From NCBI GenBank assembly GCA_010094045.1, contig ML986597.1, positions 261,281-325,280 on the forward strand: a DNA stretch of 64,000 bases, read 5' to 3'. Shown piece by piece: positions 12,230 through 25,154 of this stretch. A program made the position numbers and the translations under genes. The stretch comes from Lojkania enalia. Taxonomy: Eukaryota; Ascomycota; Dothideomycetes; Pleosporales. Each line of letters opens with the position of its first letter. The first letter of the stretch is position 1. The notes under the pieces are model-generated. The model made no database searches. It was not told where the DNA came from and worked only from the letters and a program-made list of their open reading frames with translations.

Positions 12230-15200
12230 AATACTGAGTTGTACGGATAAGTAGTTTTTTAGTAAAGTTCCGCCCCGTATCCCGTTCGAATTCTTCTAGA
12301 GTAATTATATCTTTACAGTCGCCCTGGTCGTTTTATAAGAGTATAATATAACTAGTCTACTTATAAAGGAACTACTATTTTAGGCCGCCTTCTCTCTTAC
12401 TAATTACTCATACGTCTTAGATTTTCTTAAGCTCCTATTTATCTTCGTTTCTAACGCTGATTAATACTAGTTAATAGTTATTCTATATTTAACTTAGTAA
12501 CGGGTTTTAAGCGATAGGGCGAAGTAGCGTTATATAGAAGATGTTATAAATTCCTAATAGAGTATCTAGTTAGTATATATTTCGTCTAATAGTTTTATTA
12601 ACTATATATTATTAATAGAGCTTATAGAGCTTCTTTTTCCTTATAAGGTCTATTTTAATATTACATATGTTAAGCTAAACTTTATCCCCTAATTAGTATT
12701 ATAGTATAGGATCCCTCGTATAATTATAAATTTCTTACTACTACTATTATATATAGACTATTATTACTTGCGCGAATTTGACGTAGTCTTTTAATTTATT
12801 AATAATCTATTTTACTGCGTGAATAGAGTCTCTAAGCTATTCTATTAGCGGCTCCTCTTCTAGTTATATAGATTCTCCTAAGTTCAGGTGATAGCTATAA
12901 ATAAGAAAGAATAGGCTAACTCTTATAGAGGAAGCGTCCCTAGTACTAATAGTAATCTAAGCTAGTAGTAGCTATAGATTCTAGTTATTCTAGTAGTAGT
13001 TATAATAGTAGCGGATAAGCTCTTTAAGTAGCTGGTTTATATACTTTATACTTCCGTTAGTCTTTAGATAGTATACTGTTAATAGCCTTTACTTAATCTT
13101 AAGAATTTAATAGACGCGTACCTATACATCTTATATAAACTACTCTCCTCTATTAGAGACTATTACTTATAGGAGCCTGTAATATACTATAAAATACTTA
13201 ATAAACTTATTAACTAATATTTAGCTCTTAAAGTCTAAGATAGTAATAAAGAGTACTTCTTTACTTAAACGGTCCGTAATAATAAGAATATACTTATTAC
13301 TATATACGGTTCTTGGTAAGTTAATAATATAGTCTATTAAAATTTCTGACTATACCCTTTTAGGGACTAGAAGAAGATATAGTAGGCCTTTTTTTCTAGA
13401 ACGCTAAATTATATTTCTACTATAGAAGTAGTAATTTCGTATAAAGTATTTAATATCCGCTGCTATTCTAGGCTAAAAGTAGCGCTATAATATCAACCCA
13501 ATTATAATATTCTTACTAGAGTAGCTAGTTAAATAAGAGTTGTAAGTCTTTTAGATTAGCTTTATACGAAGTAGCTTACTCTTAGAAACTTAAACGCGTT
13601 CTCTCTATATTAATCTATCTCCTAGAACTAAGAGGTTAGATAGGCTAATTCTAAGGTAATAGAGGGTTTCTAGAAGTATTCTCTCCTCTACTTTAGTAGG
13701 ACGGAGAAGTGCAGTATACGTTTTATCTTTTCCTTAAGTATCTTGCTATAAGGTCTCTATTAGTATTTACTACTCCTTATATAATATCTTAATTATAAAC
13801 TCCCCTTTATCTATAGATTCCTCCCCTAATATAGAGTCTTCTAGGGCAACTACCTCCGTCTAATTATTAGGAGTATCTTTAGCACGCTGGTTTCTAGTTT
13901 ATATAGAAGCTGTATAAACTCTATTCTTAAAATCGGACGGTTTAAAGAGTTAGCTAATCTTTTTCTAAATCCGCTTATTATTAGCTTCTTTTAGAAGATT
14001 CTAATCGTAATATAAGAGAGTATTAGCTAGGATATTAAGCTTGCCCGGCTTATATTTAAACTAGAAGTTAAACTGGGTAAGAAATACCGTCTACCTTACC
14101 TAGCGCTTAAAGAACCTCTATACTTTAGTAAAGTATTTTAGGTTATAGTAATCTATATAAACTATAAAGTATATAAGTAGTTTTAAAGACTTCTCCTATT
14201 CCTTAAGATATTATATAACTACTAGTAATTCCTTATTATAGATTAGGTAGTTATACTCTATAAGAAGTATTTACTTTAATATAAAAGTAATAGGTCGTAG
14301 AACTCTTTTATTATTATATTATAGAAACGTGCCTCTAGTATACTAGCTAGAGGTATTATATTCTAGAATCGTTTCCTTTTTAGGGTTATATTAAGCTAAC
14401 GCTAGTACTTATATAAAGTATTACTTTAGGTAATTAAAGGTAGTAAGTGCCTAATTATTAAGTTAAAACTATTTCTTCTCTTATTTTCTTTAGGTAAGAG
14501 CTATTAGTAGAGCAACTACTTTAGAAAATTCCTTAATAAACTGGCGGTAGAAATTTATAAAGCCTAAAAAGCTTTATATACCGTAAACTAATATAAGTAC
14601 TTTTTAGTTCTAGATTATTTTAACTTTCTATAGGTCTATTTAGATACCTTTTTCCGTATTAATAATAAAGCTAAGATATTTCGTCGTATAGACCTTAAAT
14701 TCGCACTTATTAATATTCAGTTAGAGACTAGCATCTATTAGCTTTTAAAGGATAACTTTAACGTAATGCTAATAGTTTTATAGAGAGCCGTCTGTGTATA
14801 TAAAGATATTATCTAAGTATACCGAGATAAAGTCGCCTAAATACTCCTAGATCGTATAATTAATATACTGTTAGAAGGTACTTAGAACATTTATAAGGTT
14901 AAAGGGTATAACTAGCTACTTATATAAACTATAGTAGGTTATAAACGCTATTTTCTACTTATCTTCTTCTTTAATTCGGACCTTATTAAATACAGCAATA
15001 ATATTAAGTTTTATAAACTATTTAGCTCAACTAATTTAATTTAGCATTTCTTAGATTAGAAGTAGAAGGTAGTAGTTTTTTTATATAATAGCGTTTAGGG
15101 CGCGGTAGTTAATATAAAAGTAGAGGCTACCCCCTAGTTTTCGTACAAACAGGACTGGTACTATAGTTAAAGAGTTGCTAACCCAAATAAATCCTTTATT

Positions 15201-17290
15201 AAGGAGCTCTATTAGGGTCTTTTAAAGGATAAGAAGTATCTCCTATAATATTCTATATAAAGGACCTGAGGGGATCCTTAGAGGGCTTCTATCTTTCCCT
15301 TCCAGCTCGATTATATAGTCTACTCCTAGTCTTAAAGGTGGTAGTTTATTAGCTTTCTATTAATTAAAGGTATAGAGCTACTATATATATTCCTTAGGGA
15401 GTTTTGTACGAGGGTCTATCTTTAGCTTATTTTCTAGAGCCTTCTAAATATCAGCTATACTAACAGTAAAGATATAGGGTAGCTTAGTAAGAGAATCTTA
15501 TAGGCGTCTCTTATAGTATTTTACTATAGTAGAAAAAGTATATACTAAGACTTAGGTAATATTAGCTATATATTACTACTTCTAAAGCTCCTAGTTTCGT
15601 ATAATTACCTCCGTTCTATAAATATATAGGATTTCCATTTTTAGGTTAATAATTATATCCTCGCTTTACCTCTATAAGCGTTCTAAGATTATACTATAAT
15701 CTCCTTCTATTCTTAGAACTATATAAGTAAATACCCGACCTGGACCTATCTAACTCCCGCCTATATCTAGTAAATCGATAATAGCTACCTCTTTAATAAT
15801 TCCAGCCGAGAAGTCGCTAAATAATAAGGCCGTTAATAGTATTAGAAGGCGGAAGTATTCTAGTCTAGTCTTTCGTACAATCCTTTTCTCGACTATTATA
15901 TATAAGTTACAGCTATTATCTATTAAAGCGAGAAGGCTAAAAATATTATTAAATAGTATAGGGGCTGTAAATTAAGCGCTTATTATCTAAAATTAATTAA
16001 ATTTATCTAGTACTTACTTATTCGCCTGCCCTTTTTATAGCTCTAAACGCCGACTTCTATTTAGAGTAATACTTTTCCTATCCTATTAGCTTAGGCTATA
16101 TCTCTATATTTCTTATTATACTAAATAGGCTCTAGCGGTATTATATAAGCCTAATTAAACTATATACTACTCCTAGGCGGAGTATAGCAGCAGTTTTAAA
16201 TAAAGTAACTTTTATTTTCGTAGATAAAATAGGTATTCTATTATTTCTAAGCCTTCAGCTCTTTCTTAGTAATATTTCTTATCTTCTCTAGTAGCTAAAG
16301 CCTTATATCTAGACGCTGTACAAGTCTACGATTAGCTGTTAGTATCTAGTCTATAGTATTATTAATAGTAGCTAATAGTTGTAGTTGCGGGAGTAGCGTA
16401 AGTAGCTGTTCCTAGCTGTCTCTTATCTAACTAGTCTTCCCCCTACTAAAGGACTATATAAAAGTACTATCGAGTTTAGCTACTTTAAAATAGTTATTAA
16501 GAATATAAAGTTTCTATACAAAGGTCGCGTATAATATAAGATCTTCTTTACTAATACTGCTAATTATTAATTAGCGGAGTTTAGAATAAATCTTCCCTTC
16601 TAGATCTTATATCTTAACTTAATCTAGGTAAGAGTCGTACAACGCTTCTATAGAAAGACGATCGTACTTGACTAGGAACTTAATAAAGGTCTTATTACCT
16701 TATCTCATGTTTTTAAACTTGATCCTAGCTTATTTCTAATAGTAGGGGTTATTATATCGTATATCTATAATTATCTAGAATTTATTATAGATAAGAGTAC
16801 CTATAGTAATATATTTTTTATATAACTAAAAGTATATTCTAGTATTACTCTTATAAAATAAAGCTATATAGGCTGCTACTATTGTATCTATTAAGCCTAT
16901 AGATAAACTATTAATACGGATCTTAATCTTTATACTACTTTTCCAAATAGAATATACTTTATAGTCTCTTTAGAACTTGTCTAGCTTATTAAATATAGCT
17001 TTTATACGAATAGGCTTAGTAGTTATTAATAGTATAGTTAGTAAGACGCTCCCCTTAGAGGCCGAATACTTATTTAGTTACTCCTTAAGCTTCCGATAAA
17101 AGCTTGTTCTTTCAAGTTACTATTGCTACTTTTCTTTCTCTAGGCATTTCAGCCTAGCTGCTATTTCAGCGAACTATCTCTATATAGTTGCTATATCGAA
17201 TCCTTATTCTACTAGTCTATTTTAGTCTATAACTTCGTATAGTAGCAGGTCTATTTAGTAGTTAAGATAGAATCTGGTGCAGTATAAGCT
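12230..17290 (-). pseudogene. Gypsy-B2 gag-pol, RIP-inactivated
   Basis: Minus-strand polyprotein. From right to left: gag-like charged region (about 17290-16200), protease/linker, reverse transcriptase with the active site at 14799-14821 read as YLDNIFIY (second Asp to Asn), RNase H, integrase (about 13900-12600), and a C-terminal stretch near 12500-12240 that looks like an integrase tail with a chromodomain-like segment. Stops are TAG/TAA throughout. A 34-bp segment at 14198-14231 has no counterpart in Gypsy-B1, because the two B1 pieces end exactly on either side of it. Domain limits are approximate. Confidence 0.8.
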
Positions 17291-17299
17291 TTAATAAAT

Positions 17300-17501
17300 T
17301 AAGAAGGTCTAAGAATATAATAGAATTAGATATAATAAGAATCTATTATTATTAAAGCTAGAGAAAGAGAAGAGAAGATATACGGTAGTAAGATACGTAT
17401 TATTCGCTTACTTTAGTCTAGGTAGATACAGGGTCGTATAAGAGTAACTGCTATTATAGCATTGCAGGAACAGGATTAAACTATAGGCTGGGACCTTTAT
17501 A
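17300..17501 (-). repeat. Gypsy-B2 5' LTR (202 bp)
   Basis: Direct copy of 11998-12199. Followed by the second CTATA target duplication (17502-17506) and resumption of Gypsy-A2. Confidence 0.93.
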
Positions 17502-18296
17502 CTATATTAGATTCTATATAGATATAAGCCCTATTAGAGTTAGGATTAGAAATATTTTATTAATCCTATTACTATAATAGATAAATTAAATTATAAGAAC
17601 GCTTTAGTTTTAGTAACTTATATATATATAGTTTAGGAAACTATAAAAGCTAATATTAAGAAGACTTAAGATTATATATAATCTATTATTAACTATTACT
17701 AGTAACCGATTAATTAGTAGATCGGTAATATAGTCTACCTAAATACTAAGAATCTTATAGTCTAGAGATTAAGCTGAAAGCTATCCGATTAATAGAAAAG
17801 CCTTTTTAAAGTACTAGAATAGGTTAGAAACTTATACTATCTATAACTATCCCTAAAGTTGAGAATATATAATATCTTCGTACTAAACCTACTATATAAG
17901 AACCCCTAAAACCTTCTACTAGAGTAAGAAGCTCTAAAACTACCCGCTATTACTATTAAGAGGGTAGAAGAGTAGGAGGTTAAGGAAATACTAGCTAGTA
18001 AGCTGTATTATAAGATCTTTAAATACTATATAAAATAGGTAGAATATAATTCTAACCTAGTCTAATATAAAGCTTTAAATTTTATAGGTTTACTTTACAA
18101 GCTAAAAGCTTTTTATAATAAGTATCTGAATTAACTAGAACCCCTAAAAACCCTAATTAAATAGATTAAGGTATATAAGAATAGTATAGAGAATATAGAT
18201 TACCTAGTAGATAATAATATATAAGAGTTAAGTAGTAGATTAGAAAACTAAATTATAGGCCCGAAATTACTCCTCTATAGAATCTGGAGGGTTTAA
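17502..18296 (+). pseudogene. Gypsy-A2 pol C-terminus after the B2 insertion
   Basis: Continuation of the integrase frame broken at 11997, matching A3 from about 29050 to the pol stop. It includes the integrase C-terminal region (about 17740-17800) and a chromodomain-like stretch near 17940-18060. The A3 equivalent reads cleanly there (VEEILASKLYCK, then YRIKWVGYNP). The stop is TAA at 18294-18296, followed by further stops. The chromodomain suggests chromatin-guided integration, as known for chromoviruses. Confidence 0.8.
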
Positions 18297-18392
18297 TAGT
18301 AGGCTATTAGATACCTCTCTAGTTCTCTTCTCCTCTACTCTTCTTCCCCTTTCTTTCCTCTAGACTCCCTTTAAACCTCCTCTACTTTATCT

Positions 18393-18779
18393 TTAACCGC
18401 CTAAAAGCGCCGCGATATTAGCTTAAAGGCTAGATATTAGAGCTTTTAAAACTGAAACCTAATAGAGTAACTTAGTACCCTAGTAGAATAAAGCTACCTA
18501 AATACTAGCTGTAAGAAAGCTATCTTCCTAATTCTTTATAATCTAGGCTATAAGTATTAGATTATAAGCGGACTCTAAAATAACCTTAAAAGCTACCTTT
18601 TTATCCTCTTTATCCCCTATATATCAGGCCGCTGCTTATAGTTCGAGATAGCTCTAGAGGACTAGAAACTCCTTCTTATAGTAGGAGAGGATCTATAAGT
18701 ACGTTAGTAGTAAATACTCTACTAGTATTAGATATGATTCGTACGGGGTTGTACTTTTTATTTTATAAGGTATAATACT
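18393..18779 (-). pseudogene. Gypsy-A antisense ORF (copy A2)
   Basis: The same 387-bp frame as 7645-8031, on the strand opposite pol, with stop codon at 18395-18393. The interval from the shared AGT codon (18779-18777) to the stop is again exactly 384 bp. Internal stops are TAG/TAA at positions of presumed Gln. It lies between the pol stop (18296) and the 3' LTR (19332). Product not recognised. Confidence 0.6.
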
Positions 18780-19331
18780 CGTATTTTTTTAATCTTAGAA
18801 ACTAAAAGATAAATATTATATACCGCCTATAGACGAGCACGTATATAGTTTAAAAGTAGATAATTTAAAAAACTTTTAAAGAGGCTTTAAAAGGTAAGTA
18901 GAGTAGTATATTAATTAATTTTTTCTATAAGGTATTAACAATACTTTAATAATTAACGGTTCTAGGGACGTATAATAATACGTACGGAGTAGAAGTTATT
19001 ATTTAGTTAAAGAAGCTTAGTTAATAGCAACCTGGTAATATACTAAAGCTAGTAAATACTTATTACTATATGCGACGAAATTGTAATATTAATAAACTAT
19101 TATAATAGTAGTTACTAGTTAATATATAGGTTAATTATACTTACTATAAGAACTTTACTTAATATTACGTTAATATATAAATATATCTCTATAAGTAACC
19201 GTATATGTTAGTTTTTACTAATAAATACCTTCTTAAAGAAATTTCTTTATACTAGAACCTATCTATAATAGCCCTAATTCCCTCTCGAACTAGTATAGAT
19301 AGGGACTATTAGCCTATAAGAAGGGGGGTAG
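18780..19331 (+). other. Gypsy-A2 3' untranslated interior with polypurine tract
   Basis: About 550 bp with no gene I can support. It is conserved with 7096-7640 and 51742-52290, so it is part of the element. It ends in AAGAAGGGGGGTAG, the polypurine tract that primes plus-strand DNA synthesis, directly before the 3' LTR. Confidence 0.75.
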
Positions 19332-19610
19332 TATAATAATGCGAAGAAATTATTCTATAAAAAGCTTTATATATAACCTTATCTTAAAGCTTTTTACTTA
19401 TCTTATTCTACCTCTAGCTCCGCCCCTTTTCCCTTCCGTATATAGTTATATACTCCCTTATAAGTAGCTTAATAGATCTTCTATAACCTTTTATATAAGG
19501 CCTATAGGTGTTAATAGAATTCTTAGGTCCTTAAACCCCTATATACTCCTATATACCTCTAAGTAGATTTGTACTATATTTAGACCTATTATCTTACCTA
19601 CGCTATTATA
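19332..19610 (-). repeat. Gypsy-A2 3' LTR (279 bp)
   Basis: Reverse-orientation LTR, TATAATAATGCG to CGCTATTATA, the same length as the other complete copies. It marks the right end of the plus-strand element A2. The next sequence (19611 onward) is unrelated to Gypsy-A. Confidence 0.92.
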
Positions 19611-21684
19611 GTAAGTAGTACTATAAGATTTCTAATTTATTATATTCTACTACTAATACTTCTTTATAAAATAAGAGATAGGTTTATTAGTACTAAAGAA
19701 TAAAGTAGTATAAATAGATAGATATAACTTTAAAATATATTAGAAGTTATTAATATTATTTACTAACTCTAAAATCGAGCTATTAGAAATAAATATTTTA
19801 TTAAATACGTTTTTTTAAAAGCTTTCTCTTTTAAAAGTATATACTAGCTCTTTATATTATACTTATAAAATAACTAGAACCCTAACTTATAGATGTTTAG
19901 TAGTAAGTACTATTAAGCTTTAAGCTAATCTATTTATTTATCTTTCTATCTTAACTACTTCCTCTTATAAATTAAAGGTAAATTTTATTTTATAGGCTAT
20001 AACTAATATAGTTATTTAGCTTAATATTAACTTTTAGTAATTAGCCTTAAGTATATACGCCTAATATTAATATCTAATAATATTATAGTAAGAATTTAAC
20101 TAGTAGTTAATAGAAGACGTAGATATAAATACTATAGTATTAAATAGTAGCGATAATAGTATATAAGAAAGGTAGAAGCTAAAGTTATTACTAATATTTT
20201 ATACGTTGGTTATATAAAGGTTTACTTTACTAGTAGTAGATATAGTCTAATTATATGCTAATATCTATAGATAATTTAATAAATACTTTATAGCTATATA
20301 GACCCTTTAATAAATAACCTAAAATCTATTTATAGTAAGAATTAAATTAGCTATATTATTATATAGAATAATTATATAATCTAGTAATTCTATTAACTAG
20401 CTATTACTAAATTAAACAATCTAATTAGTAGTATTACTATATTAACTGCTTATACTTAGTATAATATAGCCTTCTAGAGTAAGTAGTTACTTCTATATTT
20501 ATAGAGCTATATAATATACTTTAGGTAAAATAGTATTAAAAATATAGAGTATAAATATAATATTAAAATAGATACTATTACTAATATAATTTACTATAGT
20601 TTACTAGAGAGTCCTATCTATAATATTAGTATAGATAGTTAATATACGCTAGTTAGACGGATCTATAGTATCTTTAGTAAGGTTATACTAGTAAAATATA
20701 GTACTAAAGTTAATATTAAAAAGATTTAGAATACTATTAATTATAATATAAATATTATAACTAATAGTACGTTTTATAGTAGTAATTAAGCTACTATTTT
20801 TACAGCTAAACTTAAAGATATTATTACTAGACTTTAGGTTTACTATATATAATATATTATTATTATTAGACTAGAAGATATTATAGATAATTATAGTCTT
20901 ATCTAGAATATACTAGAATACTATATAGATATTAATAAGCTAAGAATAGTATACTATAGTACTATAGATATATTAAAAGGTAAAATAAGATAAAAGTAAG
21001 AATAGGCTTATAATATAGTAATAAATAGTAGCTTAGATAAAGTAAGAGTAAAGAAGTAGGATACCAGATACTATAGTCTTGATAGATAATATACTGTAAT
21101 AGTATTATAGGTTAAAAAGCTTTATAAGAGATATACTACTAAATTATTAACTACTATTTATAAGGAAGATATAACTTATAATAATTATACCTTTCTAATA
21201 CTAATATATACTATTCCTTTACTACTTTATAATAGTCTACTGTAGTTTACATCTAGTATTAAAGTTAACTACTATAGTTAAGTACTAATAGCTATATATA
21301 TTTCTAATATACTTAACTTTTATACCTCTTCTTTTTATAGAACTATATTTTTACTTAATACTTCTTTGCTTAAGTTATTATTATACTATAAAGCTAGAAT
21401 CTTTTAAACTCTCTAATATATCCGATTAATTACTTTATTATTCATTTCTATAAAAAGAGATTTAAATAGTATATATTAATCGCGAATATAAGTATATATT
21501 ATAACTCTATTAAGATATAGAGCTAATTTTCTAATAAGGCTAGAATATTTTAATAAAATAAAGTAGTAAAGTTTCTATTAGCCTTATAGCTATATTATAA
21601 ATTCTAGATCTCTAATTAGATGCTTAATCCTTTTAGAATAATTTTATAAAATTACTTTTACTTATCTATATTAAGTCTAATATA
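19611..21684 (+). pseudogene. Decayed Copia-like pol remnant plus unclassified sequence
   Basis: Heavily RIP-mutated with no open frame. On the plus strand, about 20290-20560 resembles Copia RNase H; near 20483-20515 it reads VVTSIFIELYNI, like the VATSSTEAEY block of Copia elements with RIP changes, preceded by a KQSN-like stretch where Copia has RKSTSG. This makes a Ty1/Copia pol the best guess for about 20000-20560. The stretches 19611-20000 and 20570-21684 show no domain I can name. No LTR was found for it. Pogo-2 is inserted at the right edge. Confidence 0.4.
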
Positions 21685-23546
21685 CAGTATAAGCAAGCTA
21701 ATCACCCAAGCGAGCTGATTATAATACTAAAACTACTCTAAAATCGCGACTACTTTTCGCAAAATATTATACTTTCTTATATTCTATTATACTATATAGT
21801 ATAGTAGCCTATTCTTCTATATCTATAGCATCATTTTTACATGTCCGTGAGTTATGCCTAGCCTCGCTGTACTACCTGTAGCACCTTTAAGTCGGCTGGT
21901 CTCTATTAATACGCGCCTTCTTTCTACCCTTCTTTCTATTAGTACGAGCGCTAAACTCTTTTAGAGCAGTTAATTAAGCGCCTTCTTTAATCGTTAGGTT
22001 GTCTTCCTTCTATACACGCTTTCTTTTATATAATTAATGTTGTATAGCAGCTTTATTAGCTGCTTAAAGCTTAGCAACCTAAGCGTGTAATAGTATATTT
22101 TTATATATTATATACGCAGCACCCTTCATAAACTATTTAAACGCTTCTACTATTAAAGTAGGTAAGCTATCTAAGTACTTTTAAACTCTTAATCGAACGT
22201 ACGTAGATTAAGACCCAAATTTAATAGGATTACTTAGTATTTTTAACTCCTAAAGGGTATCTTTAACTATAGAAGGTATTAGCGTACGTAGTCGAACTTT
22301 AAACTTTAATAGTACTATATCTAGGTTAAATAGAACTAGACTAACGCCTCGAAAGCTACTTAGAATATTACTCTTCGTAATTGCTGCGTTAAAAGCTGCT
22401 TTAAAGTAGGGTAAGAACTCGATTTTTATAATATAGTTAATATAACCGTATATTAGCTGCTCGACTTAGCGCTCGTACACAGTCTTTAAAGGCGAGAAAT
22501 AACCTACATCTAGTAGCTATAGTAGGTGTAACAAATATAGAGGTATGTAGAAAGTAATAATATTCTTTTTCTTATAGAGCTGCCTGAATTTAAGCGAGTC
22601 GTGGCTCTTATAGCTGTTAAAAATCAGCAATTAATATATACTAATAGTACGATTCTTTATATACGCGTTAAAGTGCTTTAACTACTTAATACTAATATTA
22701 TTTGTCGTCTAGCTGTTATTAGTAACCTATATAGCCTAGGTTAGTAGAATATTATCTTCTTTATACTATATAGAGAGGTAGTAGGTGCCTATAAAGATAA
22801 TAAAAGGTAGTATTACCTATCCTATCGCGTTGATACTCTAGATAACTATAGTCTACTCGCGATTACCTAGCTAGAGCTGCTTTAGTCAATTCCGTCTCTT
22901 AGAGCTAGTAACTACTACTCCTATTAATATCACGCCTATTATAAAGTCTAATTTGTTAAAGTTGTATATATCTTTATTAATAATACCGTACTTAGCCTTT
23001 ATATTCTATATAAGGTAGAACCAGCCTCCTATAACTTTAGGATCCTTATATTTAACTCTTAAATAGTCGTACTTTTGATTAAATTTAACTTTAAGCTCAG
23101 GCGTACGTTTAATAAAATTCTCTATCTAGTTCTTTCTAATCTAGCTAGCAGAACGCGCAGCTAGCAGTAAATTGGCTATATCTTAAACAGCAGTAATCTG
23201 CGGCGGAAATCCTCTTATATTTAGATCTAGTATATACTAAACAATTACCTACTTCTTAGTCTTATTAAGCTTTATTAAATTAGGCCGGCAATCGCGTTAT
23301 AGAGCTGTTCCTCGCCTTTATATACTAAATATACTTTAGGAGATATTATAGATTAATATAATATAACGTATAGTTAGTATCGTATTTTATTAAAGAGCTT
23401 AAAGTGCAAACTATATTCTAGCTTCTTTCTAAATTAATTCTACAGTTATTAGTTATAGTATAATACTATAAAGTATAATTATCGCGATTTTATTAGGGTT
23501 TTAGTATTATAATCAGCTCGTTTAAGTAATCAGCTTGCTTATACTG
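21685..23546 (-). mobile_element. Pogo-2: Fot1/pogo-type DNA transposon (about 1862 bp)
   Basis: Inverted ends CAGTATAAGCAAGCT and AGCTTGCTTATACTG, with pairing extending about 48 bp, flanked by TA (21683-21684 and 23547-23548). Each inverted repeat contains two related AAGC(A/G)AGCT-type blocks. It is more GC-rich and less RIP-mutated than its surroundings, suggesting a later arrival or lower copy number. Confidence 0.92.
21840..23400 (-). pseudogene. Pogo-2 transposase (DDE), lightly mutated
   Basis: Minus-strand frame that is largely readable. Near 22640-22600 it reads LLIFNSYKSHDSL, the pogo/Fot1 second-Asp block with Asp changed to Asn. Near 22520-22490 it reads LLDVGYFSPLK, keeping the Asp of the LQPLDVG block, but the Gln just before it is a TAG stop. 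Downstream SSFRGVSLV matches the usual SGFRATGLVP. A C-terminal CCHC zinc knuckle lies near 21890-21840, with one Cys replaced by a stop/Tyr and the motif RHNSRTC intact. Limits approximate. Confidence 0.82.
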
Positions 23547-23548
23547 TA

Positions 23549-25154
23549 CGTTAATAGAAATAGATAGGCGATTTTTATTACTAATAGAGAGTTTAATTTA
23601 TTTTTACGTTTAAGTATATTTATAAAATAGTATTATAAACCTTATATATATATTACTAGAAGTATATTTTATATTTAAAATATACTAAATAGAGATTATA
23701 GTTAAATAGACCCCCTTCCTTAATATATTATAGATACCTCCTCTTAAAATATTTGGTAAGATTTTCTAAGGTATAAAATAAGTATATATATAGTTCTATA
23801 GGTAGATTCTTATTACTTACATAAATAAAATATACCTTTAACTTTATTTTCTTATATATTACTATCTTAGTAGCTTCTAGTATATTTTTATCTTTACTCT
23901 TATTTAGTAGTATAATATAATTATTTAATTATTTTAGTTGGGAAGAATATATTCTACTCTTTTTAATCCTATAATATTATATAATAGTATTAATAACTAT
24001 ATTCTACTAGTAGATTTCTTCTTCTAGATTAAGTTCTAGATAAGTTAGAATAGTATTAACTAATTCCTTCTATACTAGAAGTATAGTACTATAAATTATC
24101 TATTTGGCTTTAATTTTAATACTAGTAAGCTACTACTTAATATTATATATAGGCTATTTATACTTCTAATATTTCTTAATATTTTTAAAAAGGGTATACT
24201 ACTAATACTACTTTTCCTAATTAATTTTATAATTAAGCTCTTAGTATTTTAGATATTTTATTACGTTTTTAAGGGTACGTTTAAATTATTCTTATTAGTT
24301 AAGTAGAGAATAGACTATAGAATAATTATTTACTAATATAGATTATTCTAGTATAAATTATTATAGCTAATAATAATCGATTAAATAATTTATAGTATAA
24401 CCTATATATATTAATATATTCTAGAATTAGATTCCTCGTATAATAGCTTATATATTAACTATAATAACTTATAAGAGGTAGTATTTTAGGTATATCCTTA
24501 TACTAGTATACTCTATTATTAGGTTCTATATCGCCTTACTAATATAATTTATATACTATATTAATTCTATATTTTACTAACTATAGTTTATAAAGTTTAC
24601 TACTCTTATTAAAAGTCTTCTCTTTAGTATATCTTAGTAAATAGGAACAGGTAACTTATATAAAACCTATAATTTCCTCTAGCTTTCTTATCTAGGGTAG
24701 TAATATAGAGTATAAAAGAAATTTAGTAAAAGAAATAGTATAACTATTTAGCGTTTTTATAAGTTACCTTAATACTAGAATATTATCTAACTTCTAATTT
24801 AAGTATAATAGTAGCTACTTATATTTTAGAGAAATATAAAACTTACTTAATTCTTCTTTAGATGTTAGATTATAAGCTATAAACGCCTAATTGTAGAATA
24901 ATATCCTAAAGAGGAAAGTATATAAACTAAAGATAAGAGATTTATTATAGATAATATTAGAGAAAGGAAAAGTATTCTTTATTAAATATTAGTATTTCTA
25001 TATTATTTAAAAATATAAATTTAATAACATAGAAAGGCTTAAAAACTTATATATCTTTTATTTTAAAAAACTCCTTTATAAACTTAAAAGTAAACTCTAA
25101 CTATACTTAATAAAGCCTACTTTTAGAATTTTAGAGTAGTATAACTTAAATATA
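23549..25154 (-). other. Unclassified decayed repeat left of Gypsy-F1
   Basis: About 1.6 kb, very AT-rich, no open frame longer than a few dozen codons. The minus strand gives long stretches of plausible RIP-eroded protein (Lys/Glu/Tyr-rich, near 24700-23700), so a decayed transposon polyprotein is likely. I could not match a domain. It may be the other half of the element at 19611-21684, separated by Pogo-2. No terminal repeats seen. Gypsy-F1 starts at 25155. Confidence 0.35.

Larger units (their letters stand above)
11998..17501 (-). mobile_element. Gypsy-B2: complete LTR retrotransposon (5504 bp)
   Basis: Two 202-bp LTRs in direct orientation (11998-12199 and 17300-17501) enclose a minus-strand gag-pol. 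Target duplication CTATA is at 11993-11997 and 17502-17506. The flanking Gypsy-A2 sequence, with one CTATA removed, rejoins to match A3 without loss, which proves insertion into A2. The pyrimidine run at about 12202-12230 is the complement of the polypurine tract beside the 3' LTR. RIP is heavy, with both LTRs mutated independently. Confidence 0.95.
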
